A stretch of DNA of 56,500 nt from Pseudomonas fluorescens (GTDB taxonomy: Bacteria > Pseudomonadota > Gammaproteobacteria > Pseudomonadales > Pseudomonadaceae). The position numbers and the translations under genes are program-made. Where the stretch lies: NCBI RefSeq assembly GCF_902497895.1, contig NZ_CABVHQ010000038.1, forward strand, positions 1 to 56,500, in the 5' to 3' direction. Below are positions 49,735-56,500 of this stretch, piece after piece. The notes below the pieces were generated by a model. That model had not been told where the DNA came from. It searched no databases and was given only the letters and a program-made list of their open reading frames with translations. Position 1 is the stretch's first letter. Every line of letters starts with the position of its first letter.

Positions 49735-51216
49735 ATGACCACCGTCCGCACTCGCATCGCGCCATCGCCTACCGGCGATCCCCATGTCGGCACCGCTTAC
49801 ATCGCTTTGTTCAACTACTGCTTTGCCAAGCAGCATGGCGGTGAGTTCATCCTGCGGATCGAAGACACCGATCAATTGCGTTCGACCCGCGAGTCCGAGC
49901 AGCAGATTTTCGATGCCTTGCGCTGGCTGGGTATCGACTGGAGCGAAGGCCCTGACGTCGGCGGCCCCCACGGCCCGTACCGGCAGAGCGAGCGCGGCGA
50001 CATCTATCAGAAGTACTGCCAGCAGCTGGTCGAGCTGGGCCATGCCTTTCCGTGCTTCTGCTCCGCGGAAGAACTGGACCAGATGCGCGCCGAACAAATG
50101 GCCCGCGGCGAAACCCCACGCTACGACGGTCGCGCGCTGTTGCTCTCCAAGGAAGAAGTGGCGCGGCGTCTGGCCGCTGGCGAACCCCACGTGATCCGCA
50201 TGAAAGTGCCGACCGAAGGCGTCTGCGTGGTGCCGGACATGCTGCGTGGCGACGTCGAGATCCCGTGGGATCGCATGGACATGCAAGTGCTGATGAAGAC
50301 CGACGGCTTGCCGACCTACTTCCTCGCCAACGTGGTCGACGATCACCTGATGGGCATCACCCACGTGCTGCGCGGCGAAGAATGGCTGCCGTCGGCGCCG
50401 AAACTGATCCTGCTCTACGAGTACTTCGGCTGGGAACAACCGCAGCTGTGCTACATGCCGCTGCTGCGTAACCCGGACAAGAGCAAGCTGTCCAAGCGCA
50501 AGAACCCGACCTCGGTGACCTTCTACGAGCGCATGGGCTTTATGCCGGAAGCCATGCTCAACTACCTGGGCCGCATGGGCTGGTCGATGCCGGACGAGCG
50601 CGAGAAGTTTTCGCTGCAGGAAATGGTCGATAACTTCGATCTGTCGCGGGTTTCCCTGGGCGGACCGATTTTCGATGTCGAAAAATTGTCCTGGCTCAAC
50701 GGCCAGTGGCTGCGCGACCTGCCGCTGGAAGAGTTTGCCAGCCGTGTGCAGGAGTGGGCGCTGAACCCTGAATACCTGATGAAAATCGCCCCGCATGTCC
50801 AGGGCCGGGTTGAAACCTTCAGTCAGATCGCCCCGCTGGCCGGCTTCTTCTTTGCCGGTGGCGTGAACCCGGACGTCAAGCTGTTCGAGTCCAAGAAGCT
50901 CTCGGGCGACCAGGTGCGTCAATTGATGCAGCTGATCCTGTGGAAGCTGGAAAGCCTGCGCCAGTGGGAGAAGGACAGCATCACCGCGACCATTCAGGCG
51001 GTGGTCGAGTCCCTGGAACTGAAGCTGCGTGACGCCATGCCGCTGATGTTCGCCGCAATCACCGGTCAGGCGAGCTCGGTGTCGGTGCTCGATGCCATGG
51101 AAATCCTCGGCCCGGACCTGACCCGTTTCCGTCTGCGCCAGGCCCTTGATCTGCTGGGTGGCGTGTCGAAGAAGGAAAACAAGGAGTGGGAAAAACTCCT
51201 GGGCGCTATCGCCTGA
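49735..51216 (+). CDS. gltX: Glutamyl-tRNA synthetase
   Basis: The 493-residue class I synthetase charges tRNA-Glu. The HIGH-type motif reads PSPTGDPHVGT near the N-terminus and the KMSKS-type motif reads KLSKRKNP at about residue 250. The rest is the helical anticodon-binding region. The ATG at 49735 gives the conserved start MTTVRTRIAPSPTG; the open frame upstream is not conserved. Two tRNA-Glu genes follow soon downstream. Confidence 0.96.
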   Translation: MTTVRTRIAPSPTGDPHVGTAYIALFNYCFAKQHGGEFILRIEDTDQLRSTRESEQQIFDALRWLGIDWSEGPDVGGPHGPYRQSERGDIYQKYCQQLVELGHAFPCFCSAEELDQMRAEQMARGETPRYDGRALLLSKEEVARRLAAGEPHVIRMKVPTEGVCVVPDMLRGDVEIPWDRMDMQVLMKTDGLPTYFLANVVDDHLMGITHVLRGEEWLPSAPKLILLYEYFGWEQPQLCYMPLLRNPDKSKLSKRKNPTSVTFYERMGFMPEAMLNYLGRMGWSMPDEREKFSLQEMVDNFDLSRVSLGGPIFDVEKLSWLNGQWLRDLPLEEFASRVQEWALNPEYLMKIAPHVQGRVETFSQIAPLAGFFFAGGVNPDVKLFESKKLSGDQVRQLMQLILWKLESLRQWEKDSITATIQAVVESLELKLRDAMPLMFAAITGQASSVSVLDAMEILGPDLTRFRLRQALDLLGGVSKKENKEWEKLLGAIA

Positions 51217-51230
51217 TTCAGCGCTTTCCC

Positions 51231-51265
51231 CCGTAGGAGCTGCCGAAGGCTGCGATCTTTTGATC
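51231..51265. repeat. Single REP element
   Basis: CGTAGGAGCTGCCGAAGGCTGCGATCTTTTGATC matches the REP words at 6116, 34544-34647 and 54041-54127. Here it occurs as one copy after gltX. Confidence 0.75.
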
Positions 51266-51370
51266 CTGATCTTCGGCAACCCCCAAGGGGCAAACCCCCC
51301 ATTTTCCGGGGAGAGGGCGGTAAGTGATTGTAATGCCGACAAAAAATATTGAAATTTGTTTAAAATAAGT

Positions 51371-51399
51371 TTGACAGCCTTGCGATACACCCTTAAGAT
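51371..51399 (+). promoter_or_regulatory. Predicted promoter of the tRNA-Ala/Glu operon
   Basis: TTGACA at 51371-51376 and TAAGAT at 51394-51399 are 17 bases apart, with A/T-rich DNA upstream and a GC-rich stretch just after the -10 (CGCCCCG), as in stringently controlled stable-RNA promoters. It is 22 bases before the first tRNA. Confidence 0.75.
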
Positions 51400-51420
51400 T
51401 CGCCCCGTCCTCACCGACGA

Positions 51421-51496
<76 letters not shown>

Positions 51497-51577
51497 AATT
51501 GTACAATTCAAGGTCTGGCCACACCGGCCTTGAATCGATCAGTCTCAGCCTGATCACGTTGTATAGAAGGGTTTTGC

Positions 51578-51653
51578 GTCCCCTTCGTCTAGTGGCCTAG
51601 GACACCGCCCTTTCACGGCGGTAACAGGGGTTCGAGTCCCCTAGGGGACGCCA
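51578..51653 (+). tRNA. tRNA-Glu (anticodon TTC), copy 1
   Basis: Acceptor GTCCCCT pairs with AGGGGAC, the anticodon stem CCGCC/GGCGG encloses CTTTCAC, and CCA is encoded. Confidence 0.97.
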
Positions 51654-51706
51654 GTTTTACAGAAGCAGTGTTGTGAGATGCTGTTCCGCCGCGAGGCGAT
51701 AAATCC

Positions 51707-51782
51707 GGGGCTATAGCTCAGCTGGGAGAGCGCCTGCATGGCATGCAGGAGGTCAGCGGTTCGATCCCGCTTAGCTCCACCA
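51707..51782 (+). tRNA. tRNA-Ala (anticodon GGC), copy 2
   Basis: Same as copy 1 except for compensated changes (anticodon stem CCTGC/GCAGG; T stem AGCGG/CCGCT). CCA is encoded. Confidence 0.97.
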
Positions 51783-51859
51783 ATTTTACAGTTCAAGGTC
51801 TGGCCACACCGGCCTTGAATCGATCAGTCTCAGCCTGATCAGTGTATAGAAGGTTTTGC

Positions 51860-51935
51860 GTCCCCTTCGTCTAGTGGCCTAGGACACCGCCCTTTCACGG
51901 CGGTAACAGGGGTTCGAGTCCCCTAGGGGACGCCA
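51860..51935 (+). tRNA. tRNA-Glu (anticodon TTC), copy 2
   Basis: Identical to copy 1 over its whole length. The spacer before it (TTCAAGGTCTGGCCACACCGG and on) is also nearly identical, showing tandem duplication of the Ala-Glu pair. Confidence 0.97.
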
Positions 51936-52129
51936 CGATTACCCGCTCTGCGGGATTTATAGGGGTCATTCAATTATTGAATGGCCCTTTTGTTTGTCTG
52001 GCATTCGCCAATTCTCTCCTTTCCCAACTCTCTGTTCAAAAAAAGGTTCTTCTGACCAGCGGTCATAGCAATGACTTGCGAAAATTTATTATGAGAATAA
52101 TATTTCAATCGTAATATTCGGAGGCAACG

Positions 52130-52669
52130 ATGAACGACAAAAAAGCTCAAACCCGCGAACGCATCCTCAAGGCCGCCAGCGCAGCGCTGATTCAGCGCGG
52201 CCCGGCCGATCCGAGCGTGGGAGAGGTGATGGGCGCCGCCGGGCTGACGGTGGGTGGTTTCTATGCGCACTTCGAAAGCAAGGATGCGCTGATGCTGGAA
52301 GCGTTCAAGCAACTGCTCGCCCAGCGCCGTGGCTTGATTGAGGAAATGGACGCCGAGTTGACGGGTGAAGAGCGTCGCGCTTTGGTCGCGGCCTTCTACC
52401 TGTCACGCAAGCACCGCGATTCAACTGATCATGCCTGCCCGATCCCGGCCTCGATCGGGGAATTGGGTCGTCTGCCGGACGATTTTCGGCAGGCCTTGAA
52501 TGAACACTTGGAGTTGATGGTCGCGCAACTGGCGACCAGCCCGGAAGAGGCCGACAAAGTCCTCGCCGATATCGCCCTGATGGTCGGCGGACTGGCACTG
52601 GCGCGGGCCTTGGGCGCCGGAGAGTTATCCGATCGATTGCTGCGCGCCGCCAAGTCGGCGGTGCTATGA
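52130..52669 (+). CDS. TetR family transcriptional regulator
   Basis: The 179-residue protein has an N-terminal TetR helix-turn-helix (VGEVMGAAGLTVGGFYAHFESKDAL). The ligand domain has one cysteine, C103 in DHACPIPASIGELGR, at the position of the sensing Cys in NemR-type regulators. GGAGG precedes the ATG. It is followed at 29 bases by the alpha/beta hydrolase gene and then the thioesterase gene, all plus strand, so an operon under its own control is likely. It is not closely related to the two island TetR proteins. Confidence 0.87.
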   Translation: MNDKKAQTRERILKAASAALIQRGPADPSVGEVMGAAGLTVGGFYAHFESKDALMLEAFKQLLAQRRGLIEEMDAELTGEERRALVAAFYLSRKHRDSTDHACPIPASIGELGRLPDDFRQALNEHLELMVAQLATSPEEADKVLADIALMVGGLALARALGAGELSDRLLRAAKSAVL

Positions 52670-52698
52670 CCTGAAGCGTGATCCTGAGGAAATGAGCG

Positions 52699-53532
52699 AT
52701 GAGCACTTTAAGCTGGGTTCGTGGCATTAATGGCACCTTGGGTTGGTTTGCACCGCGACTGGTTGCGAGCCGGATGCGCCTGGCGTTCATGACGCCGCGC
52801 GAGCTGCCGCCGCGGGATTGGGAGTTGCCGCTGCTGGCGACCTCCGAGCGGATCACCCTGCGTTTCGGCCTTTCGGCCTTGCGTTGGGGGCAGGGCCCGG
52901 CGGTGCTGTTGATGCACGGCTGGGAAGGTCGGCCAACGCAATTCGCCAGTCTGATCACTGCGCTGGTGGACGCCGGCTATATGGTGGTCGCGCTAGACGG
53001 TCCGGCCCATGGCCGTTCTCCCGGGCATGAAGCGAACGTGGTGTTGTTCGCCCGGGCCATGCTCGAGGCCGCCGCGGAATTGCCGCCCTTGCAAGCGGTC
53101 ATCGGTCATTCCATGGGCGGCGCCAGTGCCATGCTGGCAGTCCAGCTGGGTCTGCGCACCGAAACCCTGGTGAGCATCGCCGCTCCAGCGCGGATACTGG
53201 GGGTACTGCGCGGTTTTGCCCGCTATGTACGGCTTCCGCCAAAAGCCCGTTCGGCGTTTATTCGCCAGATCGAGCAGGATGTCGGCATGCGCGCCGCTTG
53301 CCTCGACGTGGCGCACTACCAGCTGGATATGCCCGGGCTGATCGTGCATGCCGAGGATGATAACTTCGTCCCGGTCAAGGAAGCGCAGCTGATCCACGAA
53401 GCCTGGTTCGACAGCCGCCTGTTGCGTCTGTCGGAGGGTGGCCATCAGCGAGTCCTGTCCGATTCGCGGCTGATCGAGGGCGTGCTGGCCTTGCTTTCCG
53501 GTCGCAGCGTGCAAGCGCGCCAATCCGCCTGA
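52699..53532 (+). CDS. Alpha/beta hydrolase family protein
   Basis: The 277-residue protein has the oxyanion-hole region LMHGWEGRPTQF (about residues 72-83), the nucleophile elbow GHSMGGASAM near residue 136, an acid candidate in VHAEDDNFVPVKEA (about 215-228), and the terminal His in EGGHQRVL. All catalytic elements are therefore present. The substrate cannot be told; it lies in an operon with a TetR regulator and a thioesterase, which suggests an ester or thioester. Confidence 0.85.
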   Translation: MSTLSWVRGINGTLGWFAPRLVASRMRLAFMTPRELPPRDWELPLLATSERITLRFGLSALRWGQGPAVLLMHGWEGRPTQFASLITALVDAGYMVVALDGPAHGRSPGHEANVVLFARAMLEAAAELPPLQAVIGHSMGGASAMLAVQLGLRTETLVSIAAPARILGVLRGFARYVRLPPKARSAFIRQIEQDVGMRAACLDVAHYQLDMPGLIVHAEDDNFVPVKEAQLIHEAWFDSRLLRLSEGGHQRVLSDSRLIEGVLALLSGRSVQARQSA

Positions 53533-53581
53533 GCATCCGTTACACTGCCCCGGTCGAATTTAGCTGAGCGGGGAGAGGGGT

Positions 53582-54019
53582 ATGGGCTGGGATCTGGCAA
53601 CGCCATTTATCATTGATCTGCAGGTGGGTGCCGAAGACATCGACGGGCTTGGACATGCCAATAACGCGGTGTATGTCACCTGGCTCGAGCGCTGCGCCTG
53701 GCGCCATTCGCAGCGCCTGGGCCTGGACCTGAGCGAATATCGGCGGCTGGACCGGGCGATGGCCGTGGTCCGCCACGAGATCGATTACCTGGCTGGCGCC
53801 TATGAAGGCGATGAATTGCAGTTGGCGACCTGGATCGTCGATTGGGATCGGCGTTTGAAAATGAGCCGACGTTTCCAGCTGGTCCGCCCCAGTGACAACA
53901 CCACCTTGCTCCGGGCCCAGACCACTTTTGTCTGTATCGAACTGTCCAGTGGCAAGCCCAAGCGCATGCCGGAGGAGTTTATCGAGGGCTATGGGCCGGC
54001 GTTGCAGGGCGCGGTCTAA
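53582..54019 (+). CDS. Acyl-CoA thioesterase (4HBT / hotdog fold)
   Basis: The 145-residue hotdog-fold protein has the YbgC/4-hydroxybenzoyl-CoA thioesterase signature: D-x-x-G-H-x-N-N in VGAEDIDGLGHANNAVYVTWLE, with the catalytic Asp at about residue 20. The remainder (AMAVVRHEIDYLAGAYEGDEL) follows the family. The substrate may be a short or hydroxy acyl-CoA, but is not known. GGGGAGAGG precedes the ATG. It is the third gene of the TetR-hydrolase-thioesterase group. Confidence 0.87.
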   Translation: MGWDLATPFIIDLQVGAEDIDGLGHANNAVYVTWLERCAWRHSQRLGLDLSEYRRLDRAMAVVRHEIDYLAGAYEGDELQLATWIVDWDRRLKMSRRFQLVRPSDNTTLLRAQTTFVCIELSSGKPKRMPEEFIEGYGPALQGAV

Positions 54020-54040
54020 TTAGCCAGTTGTACACGATCG

Positions 54041-54127
54041 GCGTAGGAGCTGCCGCAGGCTGCGATCTTTTGGTCTTCCGCGGCTCCAGCAATGGCAAAA
54101 AATCGCAGCCTGCGCCAGCTCCTACGC
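54041..54127. repeat. REP doublet (inverted pair)
   Basis: GCGTAGGAGCTGCCGCAGGCTGCGAT at the left is faced by ATCGCAGCCTGCGCCAGCTCCTACGC at the right with about 35 bases between. It lies between the thioesterase gene and dusC. Confidence 0.85.
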
Positions 54128-54189
54128 GGGCGTGGGTTTACCTGGCGAAACCCAGTAAACTGCCGCACGTTTTTCGTTGAGTGTTACCC

Positions 54190-55149
54190 ATGCAAATTGC
54201 TTTGGCGCCCATGGAGGGCCTGGTCGACAACATCCTGCGGGATGTCTTGACCCAGGTCGGCGGTATCGATTGGTGCGTGACCGAATTCATCCGGGTCAAT
54301 GACCGTCTGCTGACCCCGGCTTATTTTCACAAGCTGGCTCCTGAATTGCTCCACGGCGCGAAAACCGCTGCCGGGGTGCCGTTGCGCGTGCAATTGCTCG
54401 GTTCCGACCCGGCGTGCCTGGCGGATAACGCCGCACTGGCCTGTGAGCTGGGTTCCGAGGTGATCGACCTGAACTTCGGCTGCCCGGCCAAGACCGTCAA
54501 CAAGTCGCGCGGTGGCGCGGTGCTGCTCAAAGAGCCGGAACTGCTCAACGCGATAGTCGCCGAAGTGCGTCGCGCGGTGCCGGCGCATATCCCGGTGACG
54601 GCCAAGATGCGCCTGGGTTTCGACAGCCCGGACGGCGCGCTGGTGTGCGCCACGGCCCTGGCCGAAGGCGGCGCTGCGCACATCGTGGTGCATGCCCGGA
54701 CCAAGACCGATGGCTACAAGCCGCCAGCCCATTGGGAGTGGATTCCACGGGTCCAGGAAGTGGTCAAGGTGCCAGTGTTTGCCAATGGCGATATCTGGAG
54801 CGTCGAAGACTGGCGCCGTTGCCGCGAAATCAGCGGCGTCGAAGACATCATGCTCGGTCGCGGCCTGGTCTCGCGTCCGGATCTGGCCCGGCAAATCGCA
54901 GCGGCGCGGGCTGGCGAAGAGGTGGTCGAAATGTCCTGGGCCGATCTGCAACCGCTGCTCCAGGACTTCTGGGCGCAAGCCGTCGCACAACTGACGCCAC
55001 GCGCCGCGCCGGGTCGCTTGAAGCAGTGGTTGGCGATGTTGACCCGCAATTACCCTGAGGCCGTGGAGCTTTTCACCGCGATGCGCCGGGAAACCGATCT
55101 GGATCAGGTCGGGCGTTTATTGGGCGTTCAGCGCACCGAAGCGGCCTGA
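54190..55149 (+). CDS. dusC: tRNA-dihydrouridine(16) synthase DusC
   Basis: The 319-residue FMN enzyme reduces uridine to dihydrouridine in the D-loop of tRNA. The start MQIALAPMEGLVDNILRDVL and the Dus motif LNFGCPAKTVNKSRGGAVLL (with the catalytic Cys) fit DusC rather than DusA or DusB. Phosphate-binding VHARTKTDGYKPPAHWEW and VFANGDIWS also agree. The ATG at 54190 is chosen over GTG at 54181 because of the family N-terminus. It probably stands alone between a REP doublet and the heat-shock gene. Confidence 0.92.
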   Translation: MQIALAPMEGLVDNILRDVLTQVGGIDWCVTEFIRVNDRLLTPAYFHKLAPELLHGAKTAAGVPLRVQLLGSDPACLADNAALACELGSEVIDLNFGCPAKTVNKSRGGAVLLKEPELLNAIVAEVRRAVPAHIPVTAKMRLGFDSPDGALVCATALAEGGAAHIVVHARTKTDGYKPPAHWEWIPRVQEVVKVPVFANGDIWSVEDWRRCREISGVEDIMLGRGLVSRPDLARQIAAARAGEEVVEMSWADLQPLLQDFWAQAVAQLTPRAAPGRLKQWLAMLTRNYPEAVELFTAMRRETDLDQVGRLLGVQRTEAA

Positions 55150-55168
55150 AAATTTTTCAGAAAAACCT

Positions 55169-55196
55169 CTTGAAATGGGCAAGTCGGTCCTTATCT
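55169..55196 (+). promoter_or_regulatory. Predicted heat-shock (sigma-32) promoter of the Hsp20 gene
   Basis: CTTGAAA at 55169-55175 matches the -35 consensus exactly; CCTTATCT at 55189-55196 matches six of eight of the -10 pattern CCCCATNT, at a 13-base spacing. Confidence 0.75.
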
Positions 55197-55204
55197 TTTT
55201 TATA

Positions 55205-55261
55205 CGCGATGCCGAATTCGGGTCGCGGAGATAACCACTTGCTGAATTTCAGGAGATTGAC
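55205..55261 (+). promoter_or_regulatory. ROSE-like RNA thermometer in the Hsp20 gene leader
   Basis: The leader just before the start codon contains TTGCTGA at 55239-55245 and TCAGGAG at 55249-55255. They pair across a 3-base loop with a G-G mismatch opposite the Shine-Dalgarno AGGAG, the hallmark of ROSE elements (U-U/C-G-C-U against the ribosome site). An upstream inverted stretch (CGCGATGCCGAATTC / GGGTCGCG) can form the first hairpin. Melting on heating would open translation. Confidence 0.8.
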
Positions 55262-55708
55262 ATGAGCACTGCATTTTCCATGGCTCCACTGTTCCGTTCT
55301 TCGGTGGGCTTCGATCGTTTCAACGATCTGTTCGAGTCGGCGCTGCGTAATGAACCAGGCAGCACCTATCCACCCTACAACGTGGAGAAGCACGGTGACG
55401 ACCAATACCGCATCGTGATTGCGGCAGCCGGTTTCCAGGAAGAAGACCTGGAGCTGCAAGTCGAAAAAGGCGTATTGACCATCAGTGGCGGCAAACGTGA
55501 CGCTGACGAAGACGTCACTTATCTGTATCAAGGCATCGCTCAGCGTGCCTTCAAACTGTCCTTCCGTCTGGCGGACCACATCCAGATCAAAACCGCCGAC
55601 CTGAGCAACGGTTTGTTGAGCATCGACCTGTTGCGTGTCATACCGGAAGAGGCAAAAGCCAAACGCATCCCGATCAACGGGACAGACAAACCGGCTCTGC
55701 AGCACTGA
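55262..55708 (+). CDS. Hsp20/alpha-crystallin small heat-shock protein (IbpA-type)
   Basis: The 148-residue holdase has the alpha-crystallin domain at about residues 35-125 (PPYNVEKHGDDQYRIVIAAAGFQEEDLELQVEKGVLTISGGKR) and the C-terminal E-x-x-K-A-K-R-I-P-I tail with I-x-I-like ending (RIPIN). It keeps unfolding proteins in a refoldable state. The sigma-32 promoter and ROSE-like leader upstream make heat control at transcription and translation likely. GGAG precedes the ATG. Confidence 0.93.
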   Translation: MSTAFSMAPLFRSSVGFDRFNDLFESALRNEPGSTYPPYNVEKHGDDQYRIVIAAAGFQEEDLELQVEKGVLTISGGKRDADEDVTYLYQGIAQRAFKLSFRLADHIQIKTADLSNGLLSIDLLRVIPEEAKAKRIPINGTDKPALQH

Positions 55709-55734
55709 TTGCTGCGACGTTAACCACTGCATTG

Positions 55735-55762
55735 AAAAGGGCGCCATCGGCGCCCTTTTTTT
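55735..55762 (+). terminator. Rho-independent terminator after the Hsp20 gene
   Basis: AAAAGGGCGCC pairs with GGCGCCCTTTT around a 3-base loop, followed by T run. It begins 26 bases after the stop codon. Confidence 0.9.
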
Positions 55763-55883
55763 CTGGTGCGCCAGGCATGGCGCTTTGCCTTGAGCACGAA
55801 GGCCATGGGCTGAAGGATGTCGGACAGGTCGGCCATGAGATTGCTACCGAAACCTATGGTGCGTCCGTCATCAAGGAGCAGGG

Positions 55884-56495
55884 TCATGGCTTCACCCATG
55901 GTGTGGCAAGTTGCAGCTTGATGAGGTAGCGCTCTTCTGTGGGACGCTTGTCGTCCCTGAAACGATTAACCACCAGCATCACTTGATACTGGTTACCCGC
56001 TTGCCAGTAAGTTTTGCCGCCTTTGTTCACGTCGCGCAATCGGGCACGCCATTGAGGGGTGTCGGCGAACGATGGAAAGTCCGTCCGGGTTGGCGTCCAG
56101 CCGCCTATGCGCCATTGCTCCTGCAGATCCAGCACGACCTTGAGTGTATCGTCGAGCAATAGCGGCTCGATTTGCGGGGACATACGGACATTTCCGACCC
56201 GCTCATCATCGAAACTAATTGTGAAGAAGCGAGCCAGTGGGGTCACGAACCCGTATTGGGGGTCTATGAAACGAAGGCGGGCATCCGACTTCGGCAATCG
56301 CCCCCAGTAATGCCCGGGAATAGCGGGATCAATGGTTGCACTGGAGCGCTGCCGCATGGCGTCCCAAGGCTCGCCAATCACCAGAGCGATTTCCGGCTCG
56401 CCCGATTGCACTTGAATCGTCGCCACCGTAAGGAGGGCGGCGACCGCCAGTGCAAATACCGCACGTCGCCAGCCCACACGTTGCAGCAGGCTCAT
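55884..56495 (-). CDS. Membrane-anchored hypothetical protein (203 aa)
   Basis: A 203-residue protein with one N-terminal hydrophobic helix (RAVFALAVAALLTVATIQVQ) that could be an anchor or a signal peptide, followed by a soluble part. The segments EIALVIGEPWDAMRQRSSATIDPAI, GHYWGRLPKSDARLRF and RYLIKLQLATPWV give no family I can name. Its start codon is five bases from the window edge, so the promoter is outside. It is convergent with the Hsp20 gene. A T6SS immunity-type or chaperone role could be imagined but nothing here supports it. Confidence 0.65.
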   Translation of the reverse strand: MSLLQRVGWRRAVFALAVAALLTVATIQVQSGEPEIALVIGEPWDAMRQRSSATIDPAIPGHYWGRLPKSDARLRFIDPQYGFVTPLARFFTISFDDERVGNVRMSPQIEPLLLDDTLKVVLDLQEQWRIGGWTPTRTDFPSFADTPQWRARLRDVNKGGKTYWQAGNQYQVMLVVNRFRDDKRPTEERYLIKLQLATPWVKP

Positions 56496-56500
56496 CGCAC

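Overview
The window is chromosomal DNA from a fluorescent Pseudomonas, most likely the P. fluorescens group. The protein sequences (trigger factor-ClpP-ClpX-Lon-HU-PpiD in a row, UvrB, GltX, NhaR, FadH, TrhP) are of Pseudomonas type. The intergenic gaps carry typical Pseudomonas REP palindromes (GTAGGAGCTGCCG..GGCTGCGATCTTTT and related families). Species assignment is inference.

Layout. Positions 1-14.6 kb hold housekeeping and transport genes: TrhP, an AI-2E-family permease, small secreted or membrane proteins, a shikimate-dehydrogenase-like protein, YceH, SstT, an MFS exporter, NhaR, a TerC protein, a degenerate C39-like lipoprotein, PbpG and FolD. At 14.9-15.3 kb are tRNA-Arg, -His and -Leu. 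The segment 15.7-24.2 kb is the protein quality-control block tig-clpP-clpX-lon-hupB-tRNA-Asp-ppiD, with a good sigma-32 promoter in front of lon. At 24.4-34.5 kb are a DUF2242 lipoprotein, a 28-codon mini-gene, an AraC regulator, a nitrilase-fold protein that has lost its catalytic residues, FadH, a D-cysteine desulfhydrase/ACC-deaminase-like enzyme, an orphan VgrG with a C-terminal extension, and a YebC paralogue.

The main find is a genomic island of about 10.1 kb at 34,839-44,972. It is bounded by an exact 23-bp direct repeat of the 3' end of tRNA-Asn. One copy is the end of the intact tRNA gene (44,950-45,025); the other lies alone at 34,839-34,861. A P4-type tyrosine integrase sits next to the tRNA. 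The cargo is TetR, OsmC, SDR, a second paralogous TetR, DsbA/FrnE, thioredoxin, KefF/KefC remnants, a 4-oxalocrotonate-tautomerase homologue, an Old Yellow Enzyme and an AhpD/CMD-family protein. This gene set matches the thiol-stress loci known as allicin-tolerance regions in garlic- and onion-associated Pseudomonas and Pantoea. Two convergent cargo blocks share a 16-bp operator-like motif at nearly equal distances from their first start codons. Unusual here: kefF has two frameshifts and kefC is deleted down to its C-terminal end; the Old Yellow Enzyme has Met and Phe where the family has His and Tyr; OsmC has one of the usual two cysteines. The 1.4 kb between cargo and integrase holds a broken second recombinase, long palindromes and a cluster of near-DnaA boxes.

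Right of the island (45-56.5 kb) the core resumes: an aromatic aminotransferase, uvrB, gltX, a duplicated tRNA-Ala/tRNA-Glu pair, a TetR-hydrolase-thioesterase group, dusC, and an Hsp20 gene with a sigma-32 promoter and a ROSE-like RNA thermometer. The last gene is a hypothetical membrane-anchored protein. No CRISPR array, rRNA or insertion sequence was found.
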